NCBI GenBank assembly: GCA_963921935.1
Contig: OY998184.1
Span: forward strand, 35,411,256-35,475,255
DNA length: 64,000 nucleotides
Source: Galeruca laticollis
Taxonomy: Eukaryota > Arthropoda > Insecta > Coleoptera > Chrysomelidae
Reading direction: 5' to 3'
Shown: piece by piece, positions 31,843 through 43,800 of the stretch
How positions within the stretch are numbered: position 1 is the first letter of the stretch
Layout: the number at the start of each line of letters is the position of its first letter
Program-made: the position numbers and the translations under genes
The notes under the pieces: model-generated
Seen by the model: only the letters and a program-made list of their open reading frames with translations
What the model was told of the DNA's origin: nothing
Database searches by the model: none

Positions 31843-34800
31843 TATAGAAAGCAAGCCAGATATTTTCATTTCTATTTCGCATTGAACAGTGTGGTGTCGC
31901 GACGATTATTTCATAAAAAAAATAAAATTTTATTACAATTCCTTCACTAATTAATCGAAAGGAACTTCGTTCCATCCGGGTGTCCCTTGACACCTCTCAA
32001 CTTTTTTGGACGAGACTTGGCTAAAGGAAGGACATACCGTATCAAAAGTATGGGTAGATACGACTGTGAAGAGCTCTCACCCAGCGTTCATCGAAGGTGT
32101 ATCAACCGGATTAAATAATATTCCCATCGAAAAAGGACGTAGACTTATTATAACCCATATCTGAAATGAAAACGGTATTATCTATCGCGGATTACTAAGT
32201 TTTGTGTCCAAATCAACTAAATATTACCCCGAAGAAATGACCGCCGACTATTTTGAAGAGTATTTTATGCAAATGCTGGATTTAATTCCAGAACATTATG
32301 TAATTGTTCTGGATAATGCTAGCTATCATTCAAGACTTGCAGAAAAATTGCCAACAACTGCTTGTATAAAGCTGAGATAATAGTTTGGTTGGATAACCAT
32401 AACATCATATACAAGGAGCATTCCGTAAAACAAGAATTATTACGAATTGTAAGATTGCACAAATCGAAATTCAAAAAATATGTAATTGACGAAATGGCGT
32501 TAGAACGTAGAATAATTGTGCTACGACTACCACCATACCACTGCGAACTCAATGCTATTGAACTTACAGGTTGGCAAATTAATTTTGGCAGTCGGAAGTT
32601 AGGCAACTTCCGATGCACCCTAGTAAAGACGTATGCGGATTGCAAGAGCTCACTTTGCTGGCAGAATTCGTAAGCTTCGTTTCGACAGTACAGTTCAGAA
32701 GAAAAGTGTGATTACTGGGGTTGTGCAATGCTAACTTGTTATGGCGATTCCAGAAAGTGAAGTTGTTCATAAAAAGTTGAGTGAGCAGTGTCGTGAAATA
32801 ATTATGAACGTTTTAAATTTCATGACCGAAGAGGCAAACAATGGCAAGTCGACAATTCCAATAACTAAGGTAAGTATTAATTATTGCAATAAAATTTTTA
32901 AACCAAAGTAATTATTTAACAAATTTACACTCGATAGTAAATTTTTTTTCATCACATAGAATATTTATTTGTTAAACGATTTAAAAAGTGACATTAGGGC
33001 GAGACAAAGTATTTTATGCACTCATGTGTCAATTTTATGCACCGTTATGTCATCATTACAAACAAATCGACGCCATTTTTAGTCCATTTAGAGCAACCTA
33101 AATGAGACATTTTTTGGTTTTTGCATGCCTGCGGCTCATGCATCAATTTTTCCATTCGTGAAAAAAGCACCACTTTATGCACTTGCTGCATAAATAACTA
33201 TTCTGTTTCTGTCTACAGGAGTATATAAAAGGGCACATGTTTATTTTGTGTAAGATACCTATTTAAATGTAATAGGTTTTTTAGCTTTTAATTATAATTA
33301 TTATACTCATTTCATACCTATCTCTATTACGTTTCGGTTTTATTATTTGTTTTGAACCATCTTCCGATTTTAGTTACAATTGCGGTTTGGTCATATTAAA
33401 ATATGTTTGAACTAAAATCTAAAGAGCGTTTAAAACAACTAATGGACTGAAACGTAATATAGTATTATACTTCTTTTAAATGGTCGAAAACCACGACAAA
33501 AATTTTTATTTCAAAGAACGGTCACTAAAAGCAAATTTAACTACTTCCTCATTTTATTTGTATAAAAATACACATAAGTAAAACTTTTAATACAACATTT
33601 ACATCGACTTATTTTGTTGTCAGGTCATTGAACGAGTTTATGCTGCTACGAAAGTTAGCGAAAGAACGCTTTCCCGTATTAAAAAAGAAGCTCTGGCAGG
33701 AACTAATGCTGACACTGATGTGCCTACTAAAAAACAAAGAACGTCCAGTATCCGTATGGATCAATTCGACAAAACTGTGCTTAGAAGGTGCATAATAAAT
33801 TATCACATATCCGAGAAAAAAGTACGCACGTTAAGAAATGTACACCAAACCTTTGCAGATAGTTATGGCTTCGCAGGAAGTCGCGAATCTCTGCGGAAAC
33901 AAATACATTCTTTGGATTTTCGTTGGACCAACATGAAAAACAACAAAAGTTTGTTAATGGAACGTCACGAAATCAGACATTTACGCCTACTATATTTACG
34001 AAACAAAAAAGTGCAGAGAACAGAACAAACCTATCATTTATAGGGATGAAACATACATTCATTCATGTCACACGCACCTTAAAGGATAGAGCGACAAGAG
34101 TAACGAAGGATTAAGAAAACCCGTTTCAAAAGGTAATAGGTTCATCATTGTGCATGCAGGAAGTGAAAATGGTTTTGTACCTAATGCTGGTATAATGTGG
34201 AACTCCCAGTCAAAAACTGGAGATTATCATAATGAAATGGCGTACGAAAATTATGAGAAGTGGGTACAAGAAAAACTTATTCCAGACCTACCAAAAAACG
34301 CTGTTGTGGTATATGAAAGAAACATATATTACAGTGAACAAATGTTAAAACCGTATCTTTATAACGTTGGAAACAATTACAAACCGCAATATAAAATTGA
34401 TGAATTGTTAATTCGATATGGGTTGTAAGTTTTAAGGCTACCCCCTTATCACCCCGACTTAGATCTGATCGAAAGTGTTTGGGCGGCACTTAAAGAATAT
34501 GTGGCCAAACGAAAAGTTACCTTCAATTTTACAAAGGTTAAAGAATCCTGTAATGAATTACACACATTTTCTGCAAATGATTGGAAAGTTATATGTGACC
34601 ATGTTAAAAAGATTTGAAGATGAATTTATTAACAATGAACCACTTTTAGATACTGTTCAAGATAATATTATTATTAACTTGGCCGAAGACGTAGATAGCG
34701 AGGATGATGAAGTTGATATAGAAAGTGATCTTGAAGAATCATTTGTAGATGCACATCATTATTTTACTGTTGATGATCCCTGTACATCTAAAACATATCT

Positions 34801-37800
34801 TTCATTATAGTGTTTGTTTTTAGGGGGTATGACTGAATACATTAAACGCAACAAATGTAAAAATGTAAATAGGTGTTATAAAATTGTAGATACTGGAGAT
34901 GAATTCCACTAGAGTAATATAATATTTGTAGCACATCGGTACATATTTCTAAATAAACAATAATTGACGGCACCCAGAACCAAGATTTTTTTTGTTTTGC
35001 CTGTCGTAATTCTGTAAAAAGTGTGAAGGGATGTTCTAATTTGATAGTAAATATTTGCAAAAAACCCAAAAATTCACATATGAAAGTAGAAATATCTACC
35101 ACAAAAAAACCTTAATATTTTATTTATATTATTAGTATACTTATTAGACCATCTCTAAAGGCGATTTACCCAATTTGTTTTTCAAATTTTATGTATAAAC
35201 CCGAATTTTCACATTATTATTACTACGAACAGATAGGAAATATTGTTGGCCATTGTTACATTTAAAGTCGTTTAACAATCCTTATCTCAGTATTGTACGC
35301 TTTATCTACAAAATCTAACTGACTTTCAATTTATATACAAATAAACCTCAATGACGAATATTATGAAGGTACCACTTAATAGACATTAATTTGAAGTAAA
35401 GGTGAAAGTTTAGGTCTCTTGGAATATATTTATTATTTACATCACATAAAATAATAAAGGGTAATTATAGAATTCCCCGTATGGTTTTTGAAGCAATAAA
35501 TAATTATGTCTGTACAAAAAAACCAATTTTCATAGAAAAATCTAATGGTTTTTATTTCCTTATTCATTTAATTAATAATAAAGAACACATTAATGTTATT
35601 TTGTTTTGTAAACTCGATTTTATATAGCATTATACATGTGCCACAATTTATTATTTGTAAATCCTAATTCAAAATATTGTGTTACCCTCGTACGTATTAG
35701 CAGTCTCACAACCTTTAAAACTTTGCATGCGGAATGTACGTCGCCTGCTCTACCCGGTAACTGCGTTTACAACGTTGTCAAGTTGTATGGCTTTCTCGCG
35801 CATCGTCAACTGCCAACATTAATTTGCCAACAACTGGAAAAAAGCTGTGAATCATGCGCATAAAGAATAACAGAAGATGTGGCAACTGAACAATATCATG
35901 GATGGAACCATTGAATCTATAATGATTAATGTTGGAGTTGAAGATTCGTCAGATTCTGATGAAATGGAATTTTGATTAGGTACATTATCTGCAAGTTTTT
36001 AACAAATCAGCCCTTTTTAGGGCTACAAATCATTCTTATATGTAGAACTTACTAATTAATTAATTAAATAACTAAATACCAGATAATACCTAATTACCTT
36101 ATTCTTCCTACCGATATTAACATATCCAAACAGATAGGTAAAGCTGAAATAAAATATATAAAGGTTAAGTAATTAGGTACCTCAATATCAAATATGATCT
36201 CATTCATACCTAACCGCCCGATACTGTCACAACAACATATTAATTGCTTTTAAATGGATTTTGAATGATCTAGGATTTCCGTTTCTATTGTTATCACTAC
36301 CTGAAGTTCACTAAATGGCGTAAATACGTCGAAAGTTAATAATTAAATAACTGTGCTACTTATATAAATGAAATAAATATTGTAATAAAATACTAATAGG
36401 ATCTTATTTTTACCCAACTACACTGCACTGTTACGGCAAATTTATAATTTCTAAATAAATTTGAATGGTACTGGTATTAGGGTTCTATTGTCTTCGCTAC
36501 CTGCGGTTCACTATAAAGGAAGATTCTAGCGAAAGTTACTAACTGAACACGTATTTACATGAAGAAGCAATTACAATTCTGTTTAATTATTTGAATCGCC
36601 CTGAAGTGTTTCAGACATTTTTTTAAATTTATAATGAGCTCTTCAACTATCAATATGGTAAATATACTTAATTCCAGATCAATCTGACAACAGCTAGGGT
36701 CTTAAATTTAAATTAGGTACTAAATTTGACTAAAAAACATCAACAACAAGAAACGGGGGGAAAGCAAAAATATAACACCTATACAATAAATAACTATTAT
36801 ATCATGTCTCCATAACTTTCAAAAGTAAGACAACGATTTGCGGTTTTCATTGTTATATTTGTAAGCTAATAGAGTATCAGAAGATGAAAAAATATACAGG
36901 GGCTGCTGGTTTCAGTTCCAACTAAACGGACCACTCATTATGGTTAATATTAGTATAGACTGATAGAATACATTTTTAGCTAAAGCTAGATTATATATTT
37001 ATGTTGCATCTCTGCGTTTCAGCCAATCGGATTGGGACTATTTCGATGCGATTATATGTTGCAGTGTGATAATAAACGACAAGAGAGTAGAGAGGATTTT
37101 CATCCCTTATGTAGTTGGAAACTTATTGAAATAAACACTATTGCAGCTGGATTTGGATGGTTAGGTCCTGCTACCGGTTTATTACATAGGTAAGATGTTT
37201 AACATATTTGCAAGTTCCATTATACTTTTAGCTGTTCTTATGAGTAGCTCCAATGTATGTAAATAAAATACTCCACAATTGAAAAAAATATCCCGAAAAA
37301 TTAGACTCAGTGAACATTCTACAGCAAATATATTTACATATTCAAGAGAAGAGAATTATGTTGAATCAGCTCAGATGAGCTTGGTAGTAAACATACCTAA
37401 AGTATCACATGCATACTACAAAAATATGTAGTGAATGGTTGAAAGCATGTTAGATAAATAATTGGTGTTGCGCAAAGTTTGGTTTCATATGCTCCATATT
37501 ATGTAAGAGTGTCCATAGACGGACCGCATGTTGCAGTCGAGACCGACTGCAAGATACGGTCGCAGCACGGCGATCTGCAGTTTCCATAATAAATTCATAT
37601 CCCTCAATACACGGACCGCTCGAGTAGTTGCTCTGCGGTCGAGTTTCGCCGTGCGGTCGACTGCTTAGAGCTGCCAGACCCACCATACACGGACCGCTAC
37701 AAGCGGTTGCTGCGTGCCACTCCCTCCCCGCTCCCCGCTGCTTCCTCCCGGTAGGCAACCGGTTCAGTCCGCTTTCGCTGCACTCCCCGCACAAAATTCA

Positions 37801-40800
37801 CTCACTCGACTCGCTTCCTTTGTTTGGTTGTTCGTTTGTCATCCAAAATGGCGAAAGTTCTCGAAAATATAGACGACAAATTGTTTATTAATGAAATTAA
37901 AGAAAACGAATGTATCTGGAACTACAGCAGTGAATTGAACAGTGACAAAATAAAGAAAGATGGTGCATGGGGAGCCTTATGCGAGAAATTTGTTCTTGAT
38001 TTTAACGAAAAAAGTGTAAAAGAAAAAGATGATATTGGTAAGTAGGTACACACAATTTCTTATTAAATTTTAGCTGTTTAGCTCAAATATTATTCCTAGT
38101 AAACAATCTTAAATCTGTTATCCGCGATTTCTTTCCATAATATGCTTGTTATAGTCATATGCTATACTAATTTCCATTGCCAATCAATTGCCCTTCTTCA
38201 CTTACGAAGTAGTCAGCGAATTTATCCCGGATAGAGTTCAGCGCTGGTCCTCCTTGCTGGACCCTTTGTTGCAATTCTTGGTCTTCAAAACCCGTTATTG
38301 TGAAACAATCTTCGAAGTTGTAGTCGTCTCTTTCACGCACGAAGTTGTGAAGAATGCAGCATGCTTTGACTATCATTTTAGATCATTCAACAGATACGTT
38401 TAATGGCCGATGGAATATGCGCCATTTGTTTGAAAGTATGCCGAAAGTGCATTCGATGTATCTTCGGGCCCGAGACAGTCTATAGAAAAAAATTCTTTTT
38501 ACTTTTCCGCCCAACCTATTTAGTATGCGAGAAAAATATTGGTTTACCTCAAAAAAAGTTGGAATTTTGAAAATTTTCACGATTTCCATCAACAACAACA
38601 CGAAAAAATGGTTTTTAGAACAAAAATCCTGTGTGTATGTCGTCGTCGTAGTCGTCGTCGTCGTAGTCGTCGTCGTCGTTGTTGTCGGCCACTTTTCCTT
38701 ACATGTCTTGTTAGCACGATACAGCCTCCGGAGTGCAACAATGCACCAATTTTATGATTGAATATGGTGAAGGACATGTCACAGATGAGCTTTATTGATT
38801 TTCAGCTCACCAGAGCCAGTACAATGGGTGCTATGGTACTTCAAGTACGAAATATCTGTCATTTTTTGAGAAATTTCAGTTTGTTAGCACGATACAGACT
38901 TCTGAGTTCAACAAGTCACCCATTTTATGATTAAATATTCTTCAGAACATCTTACAGATGAACCCTATTGATTTTCAGTTCACCAGGGCCAGTACAACAG
39001 GTGCTATAGTACTTTATGTACGACATTTTTGGAGAAATTTTAGTTTGTTAACACTGTACAGCGTCCGGAGTATATACAAGTGATCAATTTTATGATTGAA
39101 TATTATTCAGAGCGTCTCAAAGATGAACCCTATCCAGTACAACGGGTGCTATGGTACTTGAAGAACCACATTTTTGTAATTTTTGGAGAATTTTCAGTTT
39201 GTTAGCACGATACAGCCTCTAGAGAGTATACAAGTGACCAATTTTATGATTGAATATTGCCCAAGGTGTCTCACAGATATACCCTATTGATTTTCAGCTG
39301 ACGAGAGCGAGTACAGCGGGTCCTATAAATCCAGATATACTACTTTTTTGGTTATTTTTGGAGAAATTTCGGTTTGTTAGCAAGATACATTCCCCGAAGT
39401 GTATACAAGTGACAGTTTTATTAAAGAATATTTTTCAGAGCCACAGATGCGGAAAAGTTAGTTTTAATCTTTAAAACCGTTTATTTTTATTGGCAATAGT
39501 TTTTCTCCAAAAGGTCTCATAATATTTTCTTGTAAACCGAAAGCTTCTTCGGCGACAAATACATAAGGCAAAACTGGACCTGTTATTTTTGTAGGAGCAG
39601 GAATTTTCAGCGTGTTTCCTTGTAGTTTTTTGTAGAATTCAGTGTCTTCAAATACTGTCGAGTCAGCGTGTCTTCCATATGATCCAACATTTATGAGAGT
39701 GAATTTATAGTCACTGTCACAGACCGCCATCAACACTAAAGAAAAATAAACGGTTTTAAAGATTAAAACTAACTTTTCCGCATATGTGTCCCTGAATAAT
39801 ATTCTATCATAAAATTGTCTCTTGTGTACACTTCGGGGGATGTATCGTGCTAACAAACCGAAATTTGTCGAAAAATAACCAAAAATGTAGTATATCTGGA
39901 TTTATAGGACCCGCTGTACTCGCTCTAGTCAGCTGAAAATCAATAGGGTACATCTGTGAGACACCTTGAACAATATTCAATCATGAAATTGATCACTTGT
40001 ATACACTCTAAAGGCTGTATCTTGTTAACAAACTGAAAATTCTTTAAAAAATTACAAAAATTTGGTACTTCAAGTACCATAGAACCCGTTGTACTGGCTT
40101 TAGTGAGATGAATATCAATAGGATTTATCTTTGAGACGCTCTGAATAATATCCAATCATAAAATTGGTCACATGTATATACTCCGAAGGCTGTATCGTGC
40201 TAACACACTGAAATTTCTCAAAAAATTACTAAAATGTCGTACTTCTAGTACCATAGCACCCGTTGTGCTGGTTCTGGTGAGGTGAACATCAATAGGGTTT
40301 ATCTGTGACATGTCCTTAATAATATTCAATCATTAAATTGGTGACTCCGGCGGCTGTATCGTGCTAACAAGACATGTAACAAAAAGTGGCCGACGACGAC
40401 GACGACATCCACACAGGATTTTTTTTCTAAAAACCGTTTTTTGGGGTTGTTGTTGATGGAAATGTAAAAATAACTCAAAAAAATTTTCAAATTTCCAACT
40501 TTTTTTGGGGTAAACTTTTCTCGCATATTAGATAGGTTGGGCGGAAAAGTAATAGTGTTTATAGTACAAGGGACCGCTATCAGTTGGTTTTATAATTCTT
40601 ACATGTTTACCATCGATCGTCCCCAAGCAGTTTGGAAAGTTGACGCATCTTTGGAAATGACTTTTGATATTTTTCCAGTTATCTTGGGTTAGTGCTACAA
40701 AACAAATATCTTTCATATACTTCCAATTATTTTCGCACACGTCTTTCACTATTTCTCCTATTGTAGATGCCGAAATTCTATAGTTGTATTCTAATTCAGC

Positions 40801-43800
40801 GAAAGAGCACCATGTTGCCAAGTATCTGTAAAAACAATTTATTTCCAGCAAAAGCTCTTCAAAAGAAGTGGAAAGTGTTGAGAGATGGCTTTAGACGGTA
40901 TGTCAATAAAACAAAAAAAATTAAGAGTGGCTCGGGAGCCAGTAAACTACGACAGTATGTTTACTATCATCAGTTATCATTCTTGTTGCCATTGATGGAG
41001 GAGAAAGCTGGTACCGCAGATAGTTTGGAAAATGAATCGACTGAAGATGCAGTTACTGAAATGAAAACACCACAGCGTGGTCGTAAGAGGAATAGTACGG
41101 CCAAAGAAGACAATTTAATTACACAACTAGCGATAAAATTGAATAAAAAATACAAAGAAACTACATTTGATGGTAAAACCGATGATGACAAATTATTTCA
41201 TTTGACTCTACATGGTGACTAAAAAAATTTCTGAGTGACGACTATAAATTAGATGCTGAGACAGACTTACTGAAAGTTATAAAAAATAACAAGTGTTATC
41301 CTCTGACGTCAATTAATATTCTAATCAGACTATCTCATCACGCCCGCAGTTTAACTATCACCAGCCCTCATACTCGCAGTTCAGCCATCAGTCATCGTCA
41401 TCCTACTCGCAGCTAAGCTATGATGATTTCAGTAGTGGCTACAGTACTGGACCTCCTCAAACATCTACCAGTCGACTACTACAAACTGATATCACTAATG
41501 GCTACAGTACTAGAGTTCCTGACAGATGTTTTGTCTCCTGCTGATACTGAAGCATCGCAGTCGTCGGTACATAGCATTTTCTGATAATTTGAAATAATAC
41601 ACTGTAATGTTGCGTATAATAAAACTTTGTGTAAAAAACATTGTTTCTTACCTTAATGTTACTGCGATCCTTTCTTCAGGTGCAATGCTTTTCCTCATTT
41701 TGTAATCTGTCCGTTGTATTTTATGGCTTAAAATACTAACGAATTCATCAAATGAAACCACGGACATTCTAAAGTAGTTGAAAAACTTTTTAGTGTCTTC
41801 TCTCAGCTGGGGATACAAAGTATGAAATATTCCATGCTGTTCTCTTGATTGTACCATTGGACGCACCCACATACTACGGTGTCTTCTACGCCTACGCTTG
41901 CGTAATAGTAGTACAAGAAGCAGTGTTTTTCTTCATAGAAGTCCATCTTGTAAATGAACTCGCATCAGTATTATTTTGAGGTCGAACACAACTGCTCCAA
42001 GCAGTCGTAGTCGACTGCATTATGCGGTTGTGTGGGAGTCGTGACGACTTCAACGCGACCGCTCTAGAGCAGTCGGTCTCGACTGCAACATGCAGTCCAT
42101 CTATGGCTGATTTCGTAATCGAGATAATAATAAAAATATTGACGTTGAAATCGAGATTATTATCAAAATAATAATTATGGAATTATAAGCTTCTGAACGA
42201 AAATAATTTATATAAATAACCGTGAGTGAACTAATGAATGTATTCTATCTCATTTATGCCAAAATGGAATTTTCGTATTCTTATTTCTCAACAAATTTTG
42301 TTACACTATTTATTAAACCTCAACAAACCATGAAATCAAAATTTTTATATATTTAAGTCTATTCGAACGCTTAAGTCTATTCGACTAAATTTTTGCAGGA
42401 GTATTGGTATTTATTTGAATTCAGTTTTTGTTCTAATGACTGAAAGTAGGGATAAATGTGTTAACTTTATAAATAACATTTTAAACGATAACTCTTAGCA
42501 AACTAGACATTCGTCCGATATCTATTGGTAATTTCATAAGTTATATAATAATAATCCTCAGCCTTTACCGATCCACTGCAAGATGAAGGCCTCTTTTAAA
42601 TATCTCCATTCTGCTTTATTTCCGACAATTCTTCTCCATTGATAAACTTGACAATCTCATCTCTCCAGCGAAACTATAGTCTCTTCTTTGATATTTTCTT
42701 ATCTCTCAGTATCAAATAGAAATCTTCATAAGTTAGTGCAGGAAAAATATAAAGATCAAAAACTTTTCTTTTCAAATTGGGAGGCGAATAGAGTAACTAT
42801 TTCTTCCGAATACCCTCCAGGCAAGTTTAACTCTATTAATCTCTTTCGTGATGATTAATCCATATCAATAATAATCTTCTGTGGTGAAATAAACGAGTTT
42901 GACAATATTTTTCATTCCACTGCGGTTTATTTTCTATCCATCAAGCTCACTTTCTTATTTTATTTAATTCCCAAAGCATTTCTTGCAATTCTTCTAATGA
43001 AGGAAGCAATCAACACAATGCCATCTACAAATATCAAATTATTTTTCAATTTTCCATCAATTTAAATAAATTTCTCCCAATTTATTTTCGCATTTCCCTC
43101 ATCAACTGTCTTTTCTTTATAAACGTCAGTGAGTATAGGTTCTACCACTCGCTCTTTTTTACTGTACTTCGGTTTTTATTCTCTCTCTTCTTGTATTTCG
43201 ATATAGCTGCTTTAATTTTACTCTTTTATCTGTCATTCAACATCCACGTCTCGCAGCCAAAATTAAGTATAGTTGGCGTAAAACATATAGTGTAGCAATA
43301 TTCCCTTAAATTATGTAAAGGGGAAATATGAAAGGTATTAATATTTTGTTTACTTTTACCAATACCTATATACTGTATTTGATGTTACGTAATTGTTGAA
43401 AGGGCGTTCGGTTTAATCGGAATACCAGACTGAGTGCTTTTTGTATCTCATTCGATTTTTTATGGACAAAACAAAATTCTATGAAAAAATAACAAAAAAA
43501 ATTAAATTTTTTAACAATGAATAAAACAATTATTTAAAAATAAATGTTATGCCTAACTCCTGTTTGTCACTACTATATAAGTAACATGAAAAATATATTT
43601 AACTTAATTAATTTTGTTCTACCAAATACTCTATTAATCCTTCTCCCATATAATCTGCTTAGCTATCACTATCGTCTTGTGAATCAATAATACATTTATT
43701 TCCTCCATTAATTACGTTACATGAACTTTCAGTTTTCTTAACCGAACATCCATTTGATATCGTATGTTTTTCAGAACATTGGTTAGATAAGAATAACTTG

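Larger units (their letters stand above)
38167..41946 (-). pseudogene. PIF/Harbinger transposase broken by two insertions
   Basis: Order on the minus strand: exon 1 about 41946-41648 (LLRKRRRRRH, WVRPMVQSREQHGIFHTLYP, KFFNYFRMSVVSFDEF, donor GTAAGA); exon 2 from 40825 (WCSFAELEYNYRIS, FPNCLGTIDGKHVRI with first Asp, PTDSGPLYYKHY) to 40551. It is interrupted by element C, continues 39744-39487 (LVLMAVCDSDYKFTLINVG, GRHADSTVF with second Asp, LPYVFVAEEAFGL), is interrupted by element B, and continues 38500-38167 (RIFFYRLSRARRYIECTFGI with the catalytic Glu, then WRIFHRPL, a stop, and IVKACCILHNFVRERDDY). The DDE nuclease residues are all present; a nonsense codon near 38386 and a frameshift near the N-terminus are the only other lesions. 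It would have excised and inserted the element. Confidence 0.85.
37507..42115. mobile_element. PIF/Harbinger transposon 1 with two nested insertions
   Basis: Terminal inverted repeats: CCATAGACGGACCGCATG (37513-) and, inward from the right, CCATAGATGGACTGCATG (42106-), continuing through the hairpin-forming GCAGTCGAGACCGACTGC for about 38 bp with two mismatches. TAA occurs at 37504-37506 and 42116-42118, compatible with the 3-bp TWA duplication of Harbinger, though the outermost 6-9 bp of the two ends do not match. Inside are a DDE transposase gene (minus) and a MADF-domain gene (plus), and two copies of the satellite-bearing element. Confidence 0.85.

Noticed and set aside
37450..37891. Overlapping frames rich in Arg, Pro and Ser on both strands
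   Set aside because: They fall in the GC-rich terminal repeat region of the first Harbinger element, upstream of the MADF start codon.
38505..40552. TAA on either side of CTTTTCCGC...GCGGAAAAG read as Harbinger-type 3-bp target duplications of the satellite-bearing element
   Set aside because: The conserved sequence continues about 27 bp beyond the left TAA in all copies, so that TAA is internal and not a target site.
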